This document shows positions 12,271-26,600 of a DNA stretch of 64,000 nt, piece after piece. The DNA is taken from positions 70,306,682 to 70,370,681 of the forward strand of contig NC_086386.1 in assembly GCF_036588685.1 (NCBI RefSeq), in the 5' to 3' direction. Position numbers and translations under genes: made by a program. Position 1 is the stretch's first letter. The number at the start of each line of letters is the position of its first letter. The notes beneath the pieces were generated by a model that saw only the letters and a program-made list of their open reading frames with translations, was not told the origin of the DNA and ran no database searches. This DNA is from Mytilus trossulus. Its lineage: Eukaryota > Mollusca > Bivalvia > Mytilida > Mytilidae.

Positions 12271-13310
12271 ATACTATTAAACGAGAAGACCTCATTTCAT
12301 GTGTCGCTTCTCCTCCTTCAACAATAAATTTATCATTATGCCTCTATGTCATATAGGTCCATGCATAGTCGCATTTGTCATTCATTCTTATGATTATTCA
12401 GTTTGCGTAATTTTGGGAGAAAAACGAAAAAAAGGCGTCCGGATATAATTTCAATCATCAGACAGACTTTTAAGTCATAGACAATACTTCCGGTTTTAAA
12501 CTTTTTAAGATAATTTTCATAATTACTCGAGGACAGGACAATTATTTTCGCGTTATTCTGCATGTATACAATGATTATACTTCTATAATATATAGAGACT
12601 CTCGATATAATACAGCAGTGATCGCCATGGAGAAGAAACTTGGAATTGATAGTTAATTGTAAATACACTGTATTTGTAATATACGTATGTTCATAGTACA
12701 ATGTATATAGAAAGGCGAACATCATGGAATTTTACAGAAAACAAGAAATAACGGACTTTGGAAAAAAGGGAGAGGGCTTAAAACACTTGTCCTGTCTCCA
12801 AGTACCTATGACTTTGGATACCAAATACACTTTATTTATAATAAACGTTTGTTAATAGTATACAGAAAGGCGAAAATCACTGCATGGAATTTCTCTGAGT
12901 AAACAAAAAGATAATTGTTTATAATAAACGTATGTTCATAGTATACAGAAAGGCGAAAATCACTGCATGGAATTTCTGTGAGTAAACAAAGAGATAACGG
13001 ACTTTGGAAAAATGAAGAGAGCTTATAAATAAAATAATTGTCCTGTCTCCAAGTACCTATGACTTTTGATACCTTTTATAATTCTCCAGACAAAATCTTT
13101 TACAAAAATTCATTCTACAACAGTTTATATACTTTGAACCAAGCTCTAAGATTTCGCGGGTGTATTCTAGTATACTATTAAATGAGGAAACCTCATTGTG
13201 TGTCGCTGCTCTTCCTTCCACAATAAATTAATCATACCTTTGTGTCATACAGGTACCATGCATATATAGTCGCATGTTGGCATTCTCGCTTATGTTTATT
13301 CCGTTTGGAA
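12271..13310. mobile_element. Repeat with duplicated Helitron-like ends
   Basis: Two related blocks, 12271-12400 and 13168-13310, share TATACTATTAAAYGAG..GACCTCATT, GTGTCGCTNCTC, CAATAAATT and CCATGCATA. Between them lie three to four copies of a segment with ACGTATGTTCATAGTA...GAAAGGCGAA...CATGGAATTT and CCTGTCTCCAAGTACCTATGA. TCTATACTATTAAA resembles Helitron 5' ends, but no Rep/helicase gene or 3' hairpin-CTRR end was fixed. Confidence 0.4.
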
Positions 13311-13324
13311 CATATCACAGTAAT

Positions 13325-14020
13325 GAAGAAAAACAACTTCACAGTACTGAACAAAGACCATGTCACAGAATTGAACAAAGACAGTGCCACAGTACTGAAC
13401 AAAGACAATGTCACAGCAGTGAACAAAGACAATGTCACAGTAGTGAACAAAGACAATGTCACAGGATTGAGCAAAGACAATGTCACAGTACTGAACAAAG
13501 ACAGTGCCACAGTACTAAACAAAGACAGTGTCACAGTACTAAACAAAGACAATGTCACAGCAGTGAACAAAGACCATGCCACAGTACTGAACAAAGACAA
13601 TGTCACAGTACTTAACAAAGACAATGTCACAGTATTGAACAAAGACAAAGTCACAGCATTGAACAAAGACAATGTCACAGTACTGAACAAAGACAATGTC
13701 ACAATACTGAACATAGATAATGTCACAGGATTGAGCAAAGACAATGTCACAGTATATATTGAACATAGACAATGTTACAGTATTGAACAAAGACAATGTC
13801 ACAGTATATATTGAACAAAGACAATGCCACAGTATTGAACAGAGACAGTGTCACAGTACTAAACAAAGACAAAGTCACAGCAGTGAACAAAGACAATGTC
13901 ACAGTATTGAACAGAGACAGTGTCACAGTACTAAACAAAGACAAAGTCACAGCATTTAAAAAAGACAATGTCACAGTATTAAACATGACAATGTCACAGT
14001 ATTGAACAAAGACAATGTGT
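13325..14020. repeat. 24-bp minisatellite, close to 30 units
   Basis: Head-to-tail units of consensus GAACAAAGACAATGTCACAGTACT, slightly variable, with a few extra ATAT insertions. The 24-bp period is eight codons, so several frames stay open on both strands (NKDNVTVL on plus). These are not genes. It lies just beyond the 3' end of copy B. Confidence 0.9.
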
Positions 14021-14668
14021 ACAGTTCTGGTATCCTTATATCATTATGCAGTTTAACAAGTATTACATGATGGGTGTTACTAGCGGAACAGGAACACCCG
14101 ACTCTTTCGGATCACCTTACTTCAACCAAGGATGTTTGTTTTGTGAGGGCTTTTTTTTTTTGGGAGAGAGAGGGGGGATACTGTTTCTCACCCTTTACAT
14201 TTTTGTGTATTTTTTTGTGGACGTTGTTCGTTTTTCTTTATTAACTTGGCCATGATGTTGTCTGCTTTGGTTTACTTGAAGTGTTTGAAATTTCAGTGTT
14301 TTACATTACGACGAGAAAAGGTTCAAGCGAAGCGAAATGTCAATGACTCGATATTGGTCCAATAAAAAAAAATATGAAAAAGTTTGGGAAATATGATTTT
14401 AAAACTATTGAACAGGGTAAAAGTCTTTGATACTATTACCTGGAAAATAGTCTGAAAGTACAGTCTGAGAAATGAAAAAGCACAAATATTTCATTTTTTT
14501 TTATAAATAAATACATAATGAGATATAATAATAGTTTCATGATATTTATCAAATACGAATGCAATAGCACCATTATCTTTCTAACAATATATGTATAGTG
14601 AAATATGAATTTGATTCATTTTAAAACTTGATTGTATCTTCTTTTGATAAACATGTACAAATATTTCA

Positions 14669-14674
14669 TTTATT
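14669..14674 (-). terminator. possible poly(A) signal of copy B
   Basis: AATAAA on the minus strand about 20 bases after the stop codon of the last exon. This would give a very short 3' UTR. Another AATAAA on the same strand lies at 14237-14242, so the true end is undecided. Confidence 0.35.
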
Positions 14675-14694
14675 CTAGTTTGTAATCTGAAATT

Positions 14695-17600
14695 TTAGGA
14701 AACAGCCTCAGTAGAAGATTTTTCTCTCATAAAAGAATCTGTCAACCACTTCCTCAACCGTTCGTTTATTATTCCAATTTCACTCTTCTGGAATGCATCC
14801 TCTCCTCTGGCTGTGAACTTCTCTACTTTCTTTGTATGTTCTTTATAGGCGATAACCAGCTCACTGAAAGAAGAAAGAAATATCATGTTAATCAATTCTT
14901 AACAAGAATGTGTCCATAGTATACGGATGCCCCATCCGTACTATAATTTTCTATGTTCAGTTCACCGTAAAAAAGGGGTAAAATCTCTTTTTTGACATTA
15001 AATTAGCAATATCTTATTATAGGCATATATACCAAGTTTCAAGTTGATTGGACTTCAACTTCATCAAGAACTACCTCAACCAAAAACTTTAACACGAAGT
15101 GGGACAGACGGACTAACGAACGGGCGCACAGACCAGAAAACATAATACCCTTCTACTATCGTAGATGGGGCAAACAAAAGTTTACCAATTCATGCATGTT
15201 ACAATCACGTAAACCACATCTATATAAATGTATGTTACAGCTAAGCACTGAAAAACTTTTTAGGAAGCTAAAATGTTTTCCATCAATTTTATTTTAATAT
15301 ATGAACAGTGTGGTGCCACATTACAATACTGCAGATAAAATGCATGCTACTGCCATGATATATACAAGAGGGTTTATATGGGGATTTAGAGAATAGATAA
15401 TAATGGGCCAAAAATATAGAGAAACGAGAAAAATGTAAAATAAAGGAGAAGAAGAAATAGGAATAATGGGCAAAAAATATAAAATAAACAAATTACAATT
15501 ATGAAGACCTCCAATCCAGACTCATAAAGTCGCTCATACAAGATCGGAACCAAAGTTTTAGCTTTCTAAAAAGCTGTTGAGTGTTTCGAGTATTGACCAA
15601 CCTGAAATCCACCTGTCCGTCCATATTTATATCAATCCTCTGTATTATCTTGTCTATGTCTGATGGTCTAATTGGTAACTTGTTATGCTGTAAAGAGGGA
15701 AAATCACATGGGTGAAAAATATTAAGACAAACGTAAAACTCATTTTCAAGATGTTTTTTCTTCATACACTGAAAATGACTGAGTAAGGATATGCGATACT
15801 TTTATTATGTTTTGTTATTTTATTGTTTTTTATGATGCACTGTAAATCTGTTTATTTATTTATTTATGCCTTCAATCCAATTGGACTATAACTGTGCATT
15901 ATTCAGTAAATTATATTATAATATTTTAGATAATAGGTTACATATGGAAATCTCGTGATATCACGCGGCCTCGATATTTCAATTTACTTTGTTGCAGTAA
16001 GAAAATAAATCTTATTTTTAGTTTTATATGCTTTTGTTATCTATATAACTCTGTCAGCTTAGTGGAATTTCTAAAAAAAAAAATCCTTAATGCTAAAACT
16101 TTTTTTTCAGATATCTTTAAACTCAACTTTGATGATTGAAAATTTGCCAATATTGTGAATTTGTGAAGGTCGTACGGACACATGCACTTGTTTCTGTCAA
16201 TGTGGGGTTTACTATCCACTCTCGAACGAAAAATTATACCACATCTGTTTGTTGACAAACTTTAAACTTTCTTTCAAACAAAACTTATATTAATTTAGTT
16301 CCTTCTTTCGTTAAAGTCATATGAAACGAGTGACTGATGAAAAATAATGATTATCCAAATCTTGAACCAATGCATGTATATATCATAAACTTAGTCTTCT
16401 GTGCAAGATTTATCATTTTTAACGCAAACATATCGTATAATCGTCAATATTTTTCTTTCTTTCTGTCTGTTATGAAGTGAAAATATGGCCGCTCATTAAG
16501 GAATAAAATGCTGAATCAACCCATTCGAATACTGCAAACAGAAAAAAACGTGAACGTGCTGCAATCTGACAATTTGACGCCAGAAACTCGTTTTACTATC
16601 CTTCCGATAATGATACCGTTAAACGTGATTTGTTAAAGACAAGCATTGCCCAAATCAACATGTAGTGACAATGTAACGTCAATCAAATTTGATAACGCAA
16701 CGTCATTTGTCAGACAGATTTACAGCTGCAACGTCAATTGCGAATCAAAATGATGAATGCCATTGTAATGAGTGGAATAACGGCAATTAGATGTGCAAAA
16801 CAGAACCCAAAACATGCCGGACAAAAATTAAATTGGTTGACCTTTCTGACACTCATTTGGCGTTTGTTACAGGCAGTCATTGCTTTTGACGGTGACACAT
16901 TCATTGGAAATGAGAAAACCAGGGTTTCAGTGAATACCACAATATTTGAACATTGAAAATAACGTTATCAATTCAACTTTTGAACTGGCATTTTTGTTTT
17001 AAACATTGAAGTAATGAAAGAACTTTCTGTTCATAAGTTTGTTTCTAAAAAAATGCATATTTGAAAATGGAAATTAAAAAGAATAATCTAGTGTTGGATT
17101 TCTAAAGTTGAACAGTATATTTTATTTCAGTGACAGACCCATGAGTATTGCGATCATTGTAATTTTACGAGGAGGGTCACGCTAAGGTAACTTTGCATAC
17201 GGAAAATATGGAAGCAGACACTTAAAAAGGTAACTGATTGTAAATGTGGACAAATTAAAGAATTTTCTTCAGAAAAAAATATATGTACATAAGCTTAATA
17301 ATGAAAACTATCCATTTTGTTACAAAAACATATGCATAATTTTTTTTTTAATTTGAGGTTTCATATGACTTAAACAGAACGTAATCAAAATATTCCAACA
17401 TCTGAAACAGACACAAATAAATTCAAATCCAACAGTGACGTCATCACGTAGCCCTGCAATGTGGCCATTGTATTGAAGTTTTCTAAAATAAGTTGTTCGG
17501 ACGGTCCTACAGAAACCTTTGAAGTCAAAAGCTACATGTAATATAAACGAACCTCTAATCCCTGTCCGAATTCCTGCCATGATATAGAATGGCTTCCATC

Positions 17601-20600
17601 TGTATCGAATGCTCGAAACATGTCCAATATATGTATTTTCTTCATCCTGGTGAATTCAAGCAGAACCAGTAGTGGGTCGCCGCTGATATACATTCTGTCA
17701 TCTCCATCTGTTTTTCTCGGATTTGGGTTACGGATAATTTTACCATATTTGACAACAATATTTTTCACTTTTTGAATTTCGGAGACTTTTTCTTCAAACT
17801 CATCGGTGACTGGTTGATTCTGAGATAAAGAATTTGATGAATAACACGTATTCACACAAATTTAATTTAAAAAGAGAAAAAATCAACAAGAAAGAGAAAA
17901 AAAAATGCAAAGGTTTTGTGCACATGTGTGTTTGTTAGTATATTTCTGTCTGTTCATTTTGGGGGTTACTCCTGCAGTAATGCTTTTTGATTGGTTAGTT
18001 TATCATTTTGCTTTGTTTTGTCTAAACTTATGTGTAACTCACATATTTCGAGCTATTAATCAAAATCAGATATGTTCATGTTATTATTTTTTAGTTTTAA
18101 AAAATGGCGGGAAAAGGGTGACTCGAACTTGAACCTTATTTGCATTGGTATTATTTGGGTCCCAAATCTAGGGAAAAGGAATTTAAAATCTGCTTAAACT
18201 TTGGTTAAATACAAAACGTATCTCTTATTAGCTATCGAAACAGAAAAATGGGCAAACAATTTTACCTTGAATCGCAGGAAAAAACATAGGAACCCTAACA
18301 TTTAACACACATTCAAAAGTCACAATGAAATAAAAACTTACGCCAAAATCCAAGTAAGATAGCTGTTCGTGCTTTTCTAGTGTCAACAATACCATAAATG
18401 TGTCTGATGTTATAATAGAGTTGTCTGCTATCTGTCACAATATAAACAAGTAATGCATATAGACAGTTTAAGAATATAATTACAGACAAGATTTAGCTGC
18501 ACATTTTTATAGACTGCCTACGTACGTCATTAATGCTTTTAGTTGTGTTATTTATTATATGCTACATGACATCCTTGATACGCCTAGTGAGATGAGTGTA
18601 CTCGCCTTGCATCCTGACTCATCTTATACCGGTACTTCGTCTACTGTCCAGAATAGAGCCAGGATTCCAGGCTAGGGCTTAGTATTGGTAACTATCAAAT
18701 ACCCTGGCAATGTAGTGGCTGCCAATTGATACCATGTATAAGGAATCTTATGTTTAGTAGTTGTTGTTTGTTGATATGGTTCATAAGTGTTTCTCGTTTC
18801 TTGTTTTTGTATATAGATTAGAGCGTTGGTTTTCCCGTTTAAATGGTAATACTCTAGCAATTTCATTGAATTTGTTGGGCACCTATATACCGGTAGCCTG
18901 CTGTTCGGTGTGAGGTAAGGCTCCGTGGTGAAGACCGTATATTAAACTTTAATGGTTTACTCCTAAATGCCTTCTCAGCCAGTAGTATAACAAATAAACT
19001 CATTTTATTTGTGTTCAGAGAATATCACGCTCTTTGCACGTTAATCTTTTTTTTTTGTCTTTGACCATGTTGACATCTTTTTCTGTAGTTTATAATGTTA
19101 TCTCTTTTGGTAATTTGGTTTTCATGGTCTAACTTTCATACTTTGATGAATTGTTTTTTTTTCAATCATCATGTTTTATGGTGTCCTTATGTCATATCAT
19201 TACAGCATTGTCTCATGTTAGAGTGAAGGTTGGCGCAAGATAAAACGTCGAACCCGCAGCATTTGTATGCCAATGTCCTGAGTCAAGAACCTTATGTTCA
19301 GTGCTTGTGAAGATGAAGTGTTTCTTGTTTTTATATAGATTAGATCGTTGGTTTCCTGTTTGAATAGTTTTGCACTCGCCATTGTTGGGGTCCTTTAACT
19401 TAGGCTTGCTGTTCGATGTTTACCTATAAAGGTTTACTTTTTAAGAATTGTTACTATAATTGAGATTTGTTTTATTGGCACGTTTACAACACCTTCTTAT
19501 ATCCTGTTACATACTTTAGTTGCAAGGAGCTTGGAATTACTCCAATGAAGGATGCAGTAATTTATTAATCTGCATATATTTTGTGAAATATTGATAGAGG
19601 AATGAGGGTATCATGGATGGGTTTAATAGAATAGAGAATAATGGGGAAGAAAAAAAAAGCCAGAATAAAGGGCCCAAAAATAAAGATCTGAGAAAAAAGA
19701 CTTAAAATTAAACAATAGATCTTCAATAATTGGACGCTTGAAAATAAAGAACAGAATACATACTTAGTAACGGGAAAAAATTAAAAAAAAAACACATAAA
19801 AATATCAGACAAAACGAATACGAAAATGTTTCATTCAGACTCTCATTAATCAGTAAAAAACGTAACAAACAACTTTGAGGTTGGCTTAAATTTTACCTTT
19901 ACCTTCAGAGCTTCAAGGGTCGTGTTTTCCTTTACACCTTTCATTAATTTTGCCATTCCTGATTGGCCAATTCTATTTGAACTAACATCCAACTCCTTCA
20001 AACACGTGTTTTGACTTAAGCCATGAGCTAAAGCATGCGCTCCGCCATGTTCGAAACCGTTCCAGGATACATTTAGAACTTCGAGGTCACTGTTTTTAGC
20101 CAAAGCATAGCCAATTGCAGCCGCTCCATTTCCGGATATTCTATTCCAACTTAGATTCAGAACTTTTAATCCGTCGTTTTTCGCTGTTCAGAAAAAAAGA
20201 CACAAGTAGATTATGAATTTATGCCATGTTTTAATTATTCAAATGATTTCAAATAAAGCAAGAAGTAACAAGAGGCTGTCACAACGAGAGCAAACCATTT
20301 ATTAACATGTATTTGTGTCCTGGCAATATCACACGAACCATAACTGATGAATGGTGAAAGTGAAAATCGTCAATATCAAATTGGACCTCCATTTTGTCAT
20401 CAGTATCAACATATTAATATTTGAAATTCGCTTAGGTTGAATGGTTCATGAGTAAATGCAACAAAATGAATGGAAACGCCATTTTTCAATTTTTCAAGAA
20501 TCATAACTCCTGAAAAGTAAAATCAAAATCGTCATTATTGAACTTGACCTTCATTTCAATGTCAGTAACAACATATTAAAATTTTACTGAAAAGCTTTGT

Positions 20601-23600
20601 TTGAACAGTTCATGAGTAAATGCACGGACACCATTTGGTTGCCGCCCACCTGCCCGCCGGGATCCGGATCGTAACCATGGATAGCGAAGATAGTCTTACC
20701 TAGTCCTCTTGCAATGTGTTGTCCGCCTGAGATGCAAATTATGTTGTGACTTAGATTCAATGACTGTAACATGTTGTCGCCCTAAACATAAAAACATAAA
20801 AATAATAAAAATAATAAATGCCTATATGGTTGATGTTCTTTTAATTATCATGAAATTTATTTACATGAAAGAGATAGGAAATGACTAGACACCTGCCAAC
20901 GTTGGGGCTCTAAACAACTTAATAAACTGCATAAGAGAATAATGGGAAAATATGAAAAGAGAAAAATGAACAAAAGGTGTAAAGAATAGAAAATAATTTG
21001 ATACAAAGGATGTAGAAGAACGGGAACAGTGAAAAATAGTTACTAAAATACTGATTATGTTATTATTCGTGGTAAGCTCACATATATTGTCTCAATTAAA
21101 AGAAAGAAGAGGGGATTGTGGTTACGACAAATCAGATGTAAAATCTGCCGAGGTGTGCCGAATGTTGTAAAACTCGTATCAATTTTTAATTATATAGATG
21201 TTACCTCCATTATCTGTCTAACTATATCACAATCATCGCCATTTATATTGTTATCTGTAAATATAGAATAGGAGAATTAAAAACAAATCATTTGTAAGTC
21301 GCATAAATAGAATCATATTCAAAACAGTGTGGTCCTGGCCATTGATTGACGACCTAAATTATCCCATCGACTGGGACAGATTAGGTGAACGTTTGTCTGT
21401 TACCACCATTGCTCACTTCTTACTTATTATAGAATTTAAACTGTGGGGTCACCAAAGGTTCTAAACGCCTTTAATAATAAAATAATTCGAAAAATTATTC
21501 AGGAATATTAACCTTTATGTTTTGATTTATATTATTGATATAAATCAACACATCGTATTATTCCAGATTCGTTTTTCGAATTGCTTTTTTTAGGTGTTGA
21601 GAATCTTTGGTGACACCACAGATTCAGTGTCTTTAACAAGTACATAGTGAGCAGTGATTGTTACCGACAAACGTTCACCTAATCTGTCCCAGTCAATGGG
21701 ATAATTTAGGTCGTCAATCAATGACCAGGACCACACTGTTTTGAATATGATTCTAATTATCTTTTGTTTGACTTCCACTTTTTTACGAAAGAGTTACATT
21801 CTTTTAATCTCATAATTACGAGAATACTATCGCGTAATAACGAGATAATCATTTTTTTTTATCTCGTAATAACGAGATAATTATCTAGTTTAAGAAATAA
21901 ACAATAAACTACATTTTACCCCCCCCCCCCCCATGTTCTATTTTTAGCCATGGCGGCTATCGTGGTTGGTTGGCTGGGTCATTGGACATATTTTTAAACT
22001 GGCTACCCCTATGATGATTGTGGACAAGTTTGTTTAAATTTGGCCTAGTAGTTTCATAGAAGATTTTTGTAAAAGTTAACGACGACAACGACGGACGCCA
22101 AGTGATGAGAAAAGCTCACTTGGCCTGTCGAGTGGGCCATGTGAGCTAAAAAGTATCAATAGTCGAGATTTGGGAATACTATTTAAAGTTTAACACATTT
22201 TTTTCTAGATGTTTTGACCGCTGACTAACAAACTTTTAATACAACTTATATTCGTAATATAATATCATTTGCTAGTTAATCGGCTTGTGTTTTATCTTAG
22301 AATAATTGTTCTTGTATCTAAATTTTGATTTGAATTTTTTACCTGATAAATTGAGTTCTTTTAGCTTTAGATTTTTATCCATGGCTTCTTCGAGTAATAT
22401 CAATCCTTTTCTACCGATGTCATTCTTTGTAAGGTTCTGAAAACAAACAATAGGTTCTGGGTATAATCATTTTCTTCTCAGTAAGTTATTAAAAGGACTT
22501 TGTGAGGTGAGAGATAGAATTTTTTAATAGACAAAAGGGGGAGAAGATTTCAATGGGAAAATCAAAAAACATAAGTTGAAAAATAAAAATTAATCTCGTG
22601 GTAAAAGAAAATAACGAACATATCAACAAAAGCCTATACAAAAACGCGAAAAACTTAAGATTGAGGAACACGATTCCCACCAAAAGCTATAGGGTGAACT
22701 CGTGTACTCAACATAAACAGATACAGTTTAAATAGTATAAGTACAATGAATACGCGTTTATTCTTGATAAAAAAGAAACCATGAGCCCACAGTTTAAAAT
22801 AATTTGATGAGCGGCAGATTTAGGAAGTGTTGATTAAAATAAAGGATCCACAGTAAATGAATAGACTAACATCATGACAACGACTATGTTTGATAAAATT
22901 AAATTTTAAATATCTCATTGAACTGTTGACTGAATAAAGAAGGCTTTGTATGTGGGAGATTGGAGGTATTCAGCTCTGCATGTATTCTTTAATACAGTGG
23001 AGATCACTTCTAACCTCTCATTAGAACTGTCAGAATAATCTGTCATAGAACTGTTCTAACCTGTCCTAGAACAGTTCTAGCTAGAACTGTTCTACCCTAG
23101 AACTGTTCTAGGTAGAACTGTCAGGATCAGTTCTAGGTAGAACTGACTAAATCAGTTCTAGGTAGAACTGTCAGGATCAGTTCTAGGGTAGAACTGTCCA
23201 AATCAGTTCTAGGTAGAACTGTCCAAATCAGTTCTAACAGTAGAACTGTCAGCAGAATTGACTAAATCAGTCAGGACTGTAGAACAGTTCTAAATGACGT
23301 CACTACAGTAAGGGCACTTAAGAATTTAGAAGAAATAAATCACTTCCAATTACTTTGCTATTTAATAGCAGATTTTCTATATTTTTTACTAATCAATCGT
23401 TACATGTACACATATCGAAGTGAATTGAAGGTTATCCAACTCATCGGAGAAACATTTTTATAAGATTGCATAGAAAACATCATTGTTTACGTTTCTTCGT
23501 TCCCCGTCTTTAACAGTCTCTTCATAAATCTCTGCATTTGATTCATCAATTTCATGGAAGTTTAATCTTAATTTACCTTGTTTACCTTGGATTTACATTC

Positions 23601-26600
23601 ATGATTTAAGATTCTGTTTTGACAAATGTTCAAACGAAAATTGTACAGTGGATGAATTAATATGGGATATTTTAACGAAAAACGTGTTGTTAAACGTAAA
23701 AAAAACTATGTAGGCTACATTTGCATTATCTCGTAAATAATCTGGGAGTGTGGAAGTTGGAACGTCAGAAAAATATACTCAATGTGAACATGAATGAAAC
23801 ATTTGCCACTGGACTTTAGGCTACAACCAAAACCAATCATTTTCCTCCTTCAAATTATTCCAAGAAGAGAACTTCTCATACATCATACATGTACTTTTCA
23901 TTTTAAAATAAAGTATATGAATCAGTCATGTAGTGTTGGATGATTCCGTTAAATAGTTTTGTTTAAAAAAAAAACCATCATGAACTACACTGACTTAAAA
24001 AGTCACTTTTGTGACGATTCATTATTTAATAATTTAATTTTGGATGTAACGGGTCACTGATTGGCTGACGTTATTTTGTTATCAGCCCATAGATAAAAGT
24101 TAGTCATGTGACCGTATCGTCATCAACGTTTTTTCATTGTTTGCCAAGGTTTAAATTGGAAGTTAGAATTAAATTATAAGAAATGACTAATATTTTTTTC
24201 TGTCTATTTGAAATAACATAAAAAATGTGGTGCATGCACACTGTTAAAAAAACCTGCTACCCGCGTTATTCAGTGTGCACCAAATTTTTTATGTTATTTC
24301 TTCATAGACAGAAAAAATATTACAGTCATTTCTTAATAAATAATAATATTATCGATACAAAAAGGAAATAAGGGCTCGCTAAATCGATTTTGAAATTTGG
24401 TATTGTCTTTATCATGCAGTATCTATCCTGACATAGAAATATTCTTGGTTTACAATGAGGCCATACATGTATTTATTTACATGATGAAGTATATATGTTC
24501 AGTTTTGTTTGATGTGGTCAAATAATGTTGTTATTAAAACAACTCAGTCTGATATATCGAAACTACTGAAATTTGTTAGCAATTCAATATTTTGAATATT
24601 ATAAAGAGGAAATGCTGTCATTTGAATTATACTATCCATCGTGATCAGTTGTTGTCTGCTCTTTGGTCGGGTTGTTGTCGCTTTGACACCTTTCGCCATT
24701 TCCTTTCTCAATTTTATAAGTGATTTACTATGCAGCTATATAATTATCTAATAAAGTGTAAACATGGTCAGTTTTAGTTGCTGCAGACACACAATTTTGT
24801 TATACCAGTCTGTCTTCGGTATGAAAACTACTGAAATTTGTTTATGATGCAATATTTTGATTAAAAAGAGGACACGCTGACACTGTTAATTGATGCAAAA
24901 GAAATTAGGTGTTCCAATATTTCTATCATTTGTATTATACAATCAATTCTTACATAACAATATAACAGATTTACTATGCAACTAAAAGAGTTAACGGTAC
25001 ATAAAAAAGAGCAAATATGGTCAGTTTTGGCTGGTGTAGTCATATATGGTCAGTTTTGGTTGATGCTGTCAAATATGGTCAGGTTTGATTGATGCAGACA
25101 AATAATTTCAGATATGTAATCTAACGATGTTTGTTTCTGATGCGATATTTTGAATAAAAGTAGGAAATGCACTCTCAATCAATGAATTTTTTTTTTTGTG
25201 GTCTTTAATTTCCAATATTGCAGTTATTTATATACTACAGTCCCTCTTGACCTAAAATTATAACTGAAGTACTGTGCAGCTATATAGACTTGCATAAAAA
25301 AAGCAGATATGGTCAGTTTTAGTTGATGCGGTCAGTAGATTTTATTACACAACTCAGTCTAAAGTATGAAAACTACTGATATTTGTTTACGATTAAATAC
25401 TTTGAATAAAAAGAGGACATGCTGGCACTATAAATTCATGCGAACAAAGTTTTGAGGTCATCATTGGTCATTGTTTTCCAATATTGCTGTAACTTGTATA
25501 TTCCAGTCCCTCTCGACCTAAAATTATATCTGAATTACTGTGCAGCTATATAGATTTGCAGAAAAAAAGAGCAAATAAGGTCAGTTTAGATTGATGTGGT
25601 CAAAACATTTTATTACATGACTCAGTCTGAAGTATGAAAACTACTGATATTTGTTTACGATTCAACATGTTCAATACTTTGAATAAAAAGAGGACATGCT
25701 GGCACTATAAATTCATGCGAACAAAGTTTTGAGGTCATCATTGGTTATTGTTTTCCACTATTGCTGTAACTTGTATATTACAGTCCCTCTTGACCTAAAA
25801 TTATAACTGAATTACTGTGCAGCTATATAGCTTTGCAGAAAGAAAGAGCAAATAAGGTCAGTTTATATATAAAAAAGAAGATGTGGTATGATTGCCAATG
25901 AGACAACTATCCACAAAAGACCAAAATGACACAAACATTAACAACTATAGGTCACTGTACGGCCTTAAACAATGAGCAGAGCCCATACCGCATAGTCAGC
26001 TTAGATTGATGCGGTCAAAAGATTTTATAACCCGACTCAGTCTGAAGTATGAAAACTACTGATATTTGTTAACGATTCAATACTTTGAATAAAAAGAGGA
26101 CATGCTGGCACTTTAAATTCATGCGAACAAAATTTTGAGGTCATTGTTTTCCAATATTGCTGTAACTTGTACATGTATATTACAGTCCCTCTTGACCTAA
26201 AATTATAACTGAATTATATATAATTACTGTGCAGCTATATAGATTTGCAGGAAGAAAAACAAATAAGGTCAGTTTAGATTGATGCGGTCAAAAGATTTTA
26301 TTACACGACTCAGTCTGAAGTATAAAAACTACTGATATTTGTTTAAGATTCAATACTTTGAATAAAAAGAGGACATGCTGGCACTTTAAATTTATGCGAA
26401 CAAAAATTTGAAGTCATTTTTTTCCGATATTGCTGTAACTTGTATATTACAGTCCCTCTTGACCTAAAGTTATAACTGAATTACTGTGCAGCTATATAGA
26501 TTTGCAGATAGAAAGAGCAAATAAGGTCAGTTTAGATTGATGCGGTCAAAAGATTTTTGTATAACAGGTCCATCCGAGGTAAGAAAACTACTCGTAAACA

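Noticed and set aside
13242-13814. Open frames of up to 190 codons on both strands (NKDNVTVL and TLSLFSTV repeats)
   Set aside because: They are produced by a 24-bp stop-free minisatellite; several frames on both strands are open at once and no start context, splice site or family supports any of them.
13325-14020. Possible CRISPR array
   Set aside because: Units are contiguous with no unique spacers, and the DNA is eukaryotic.
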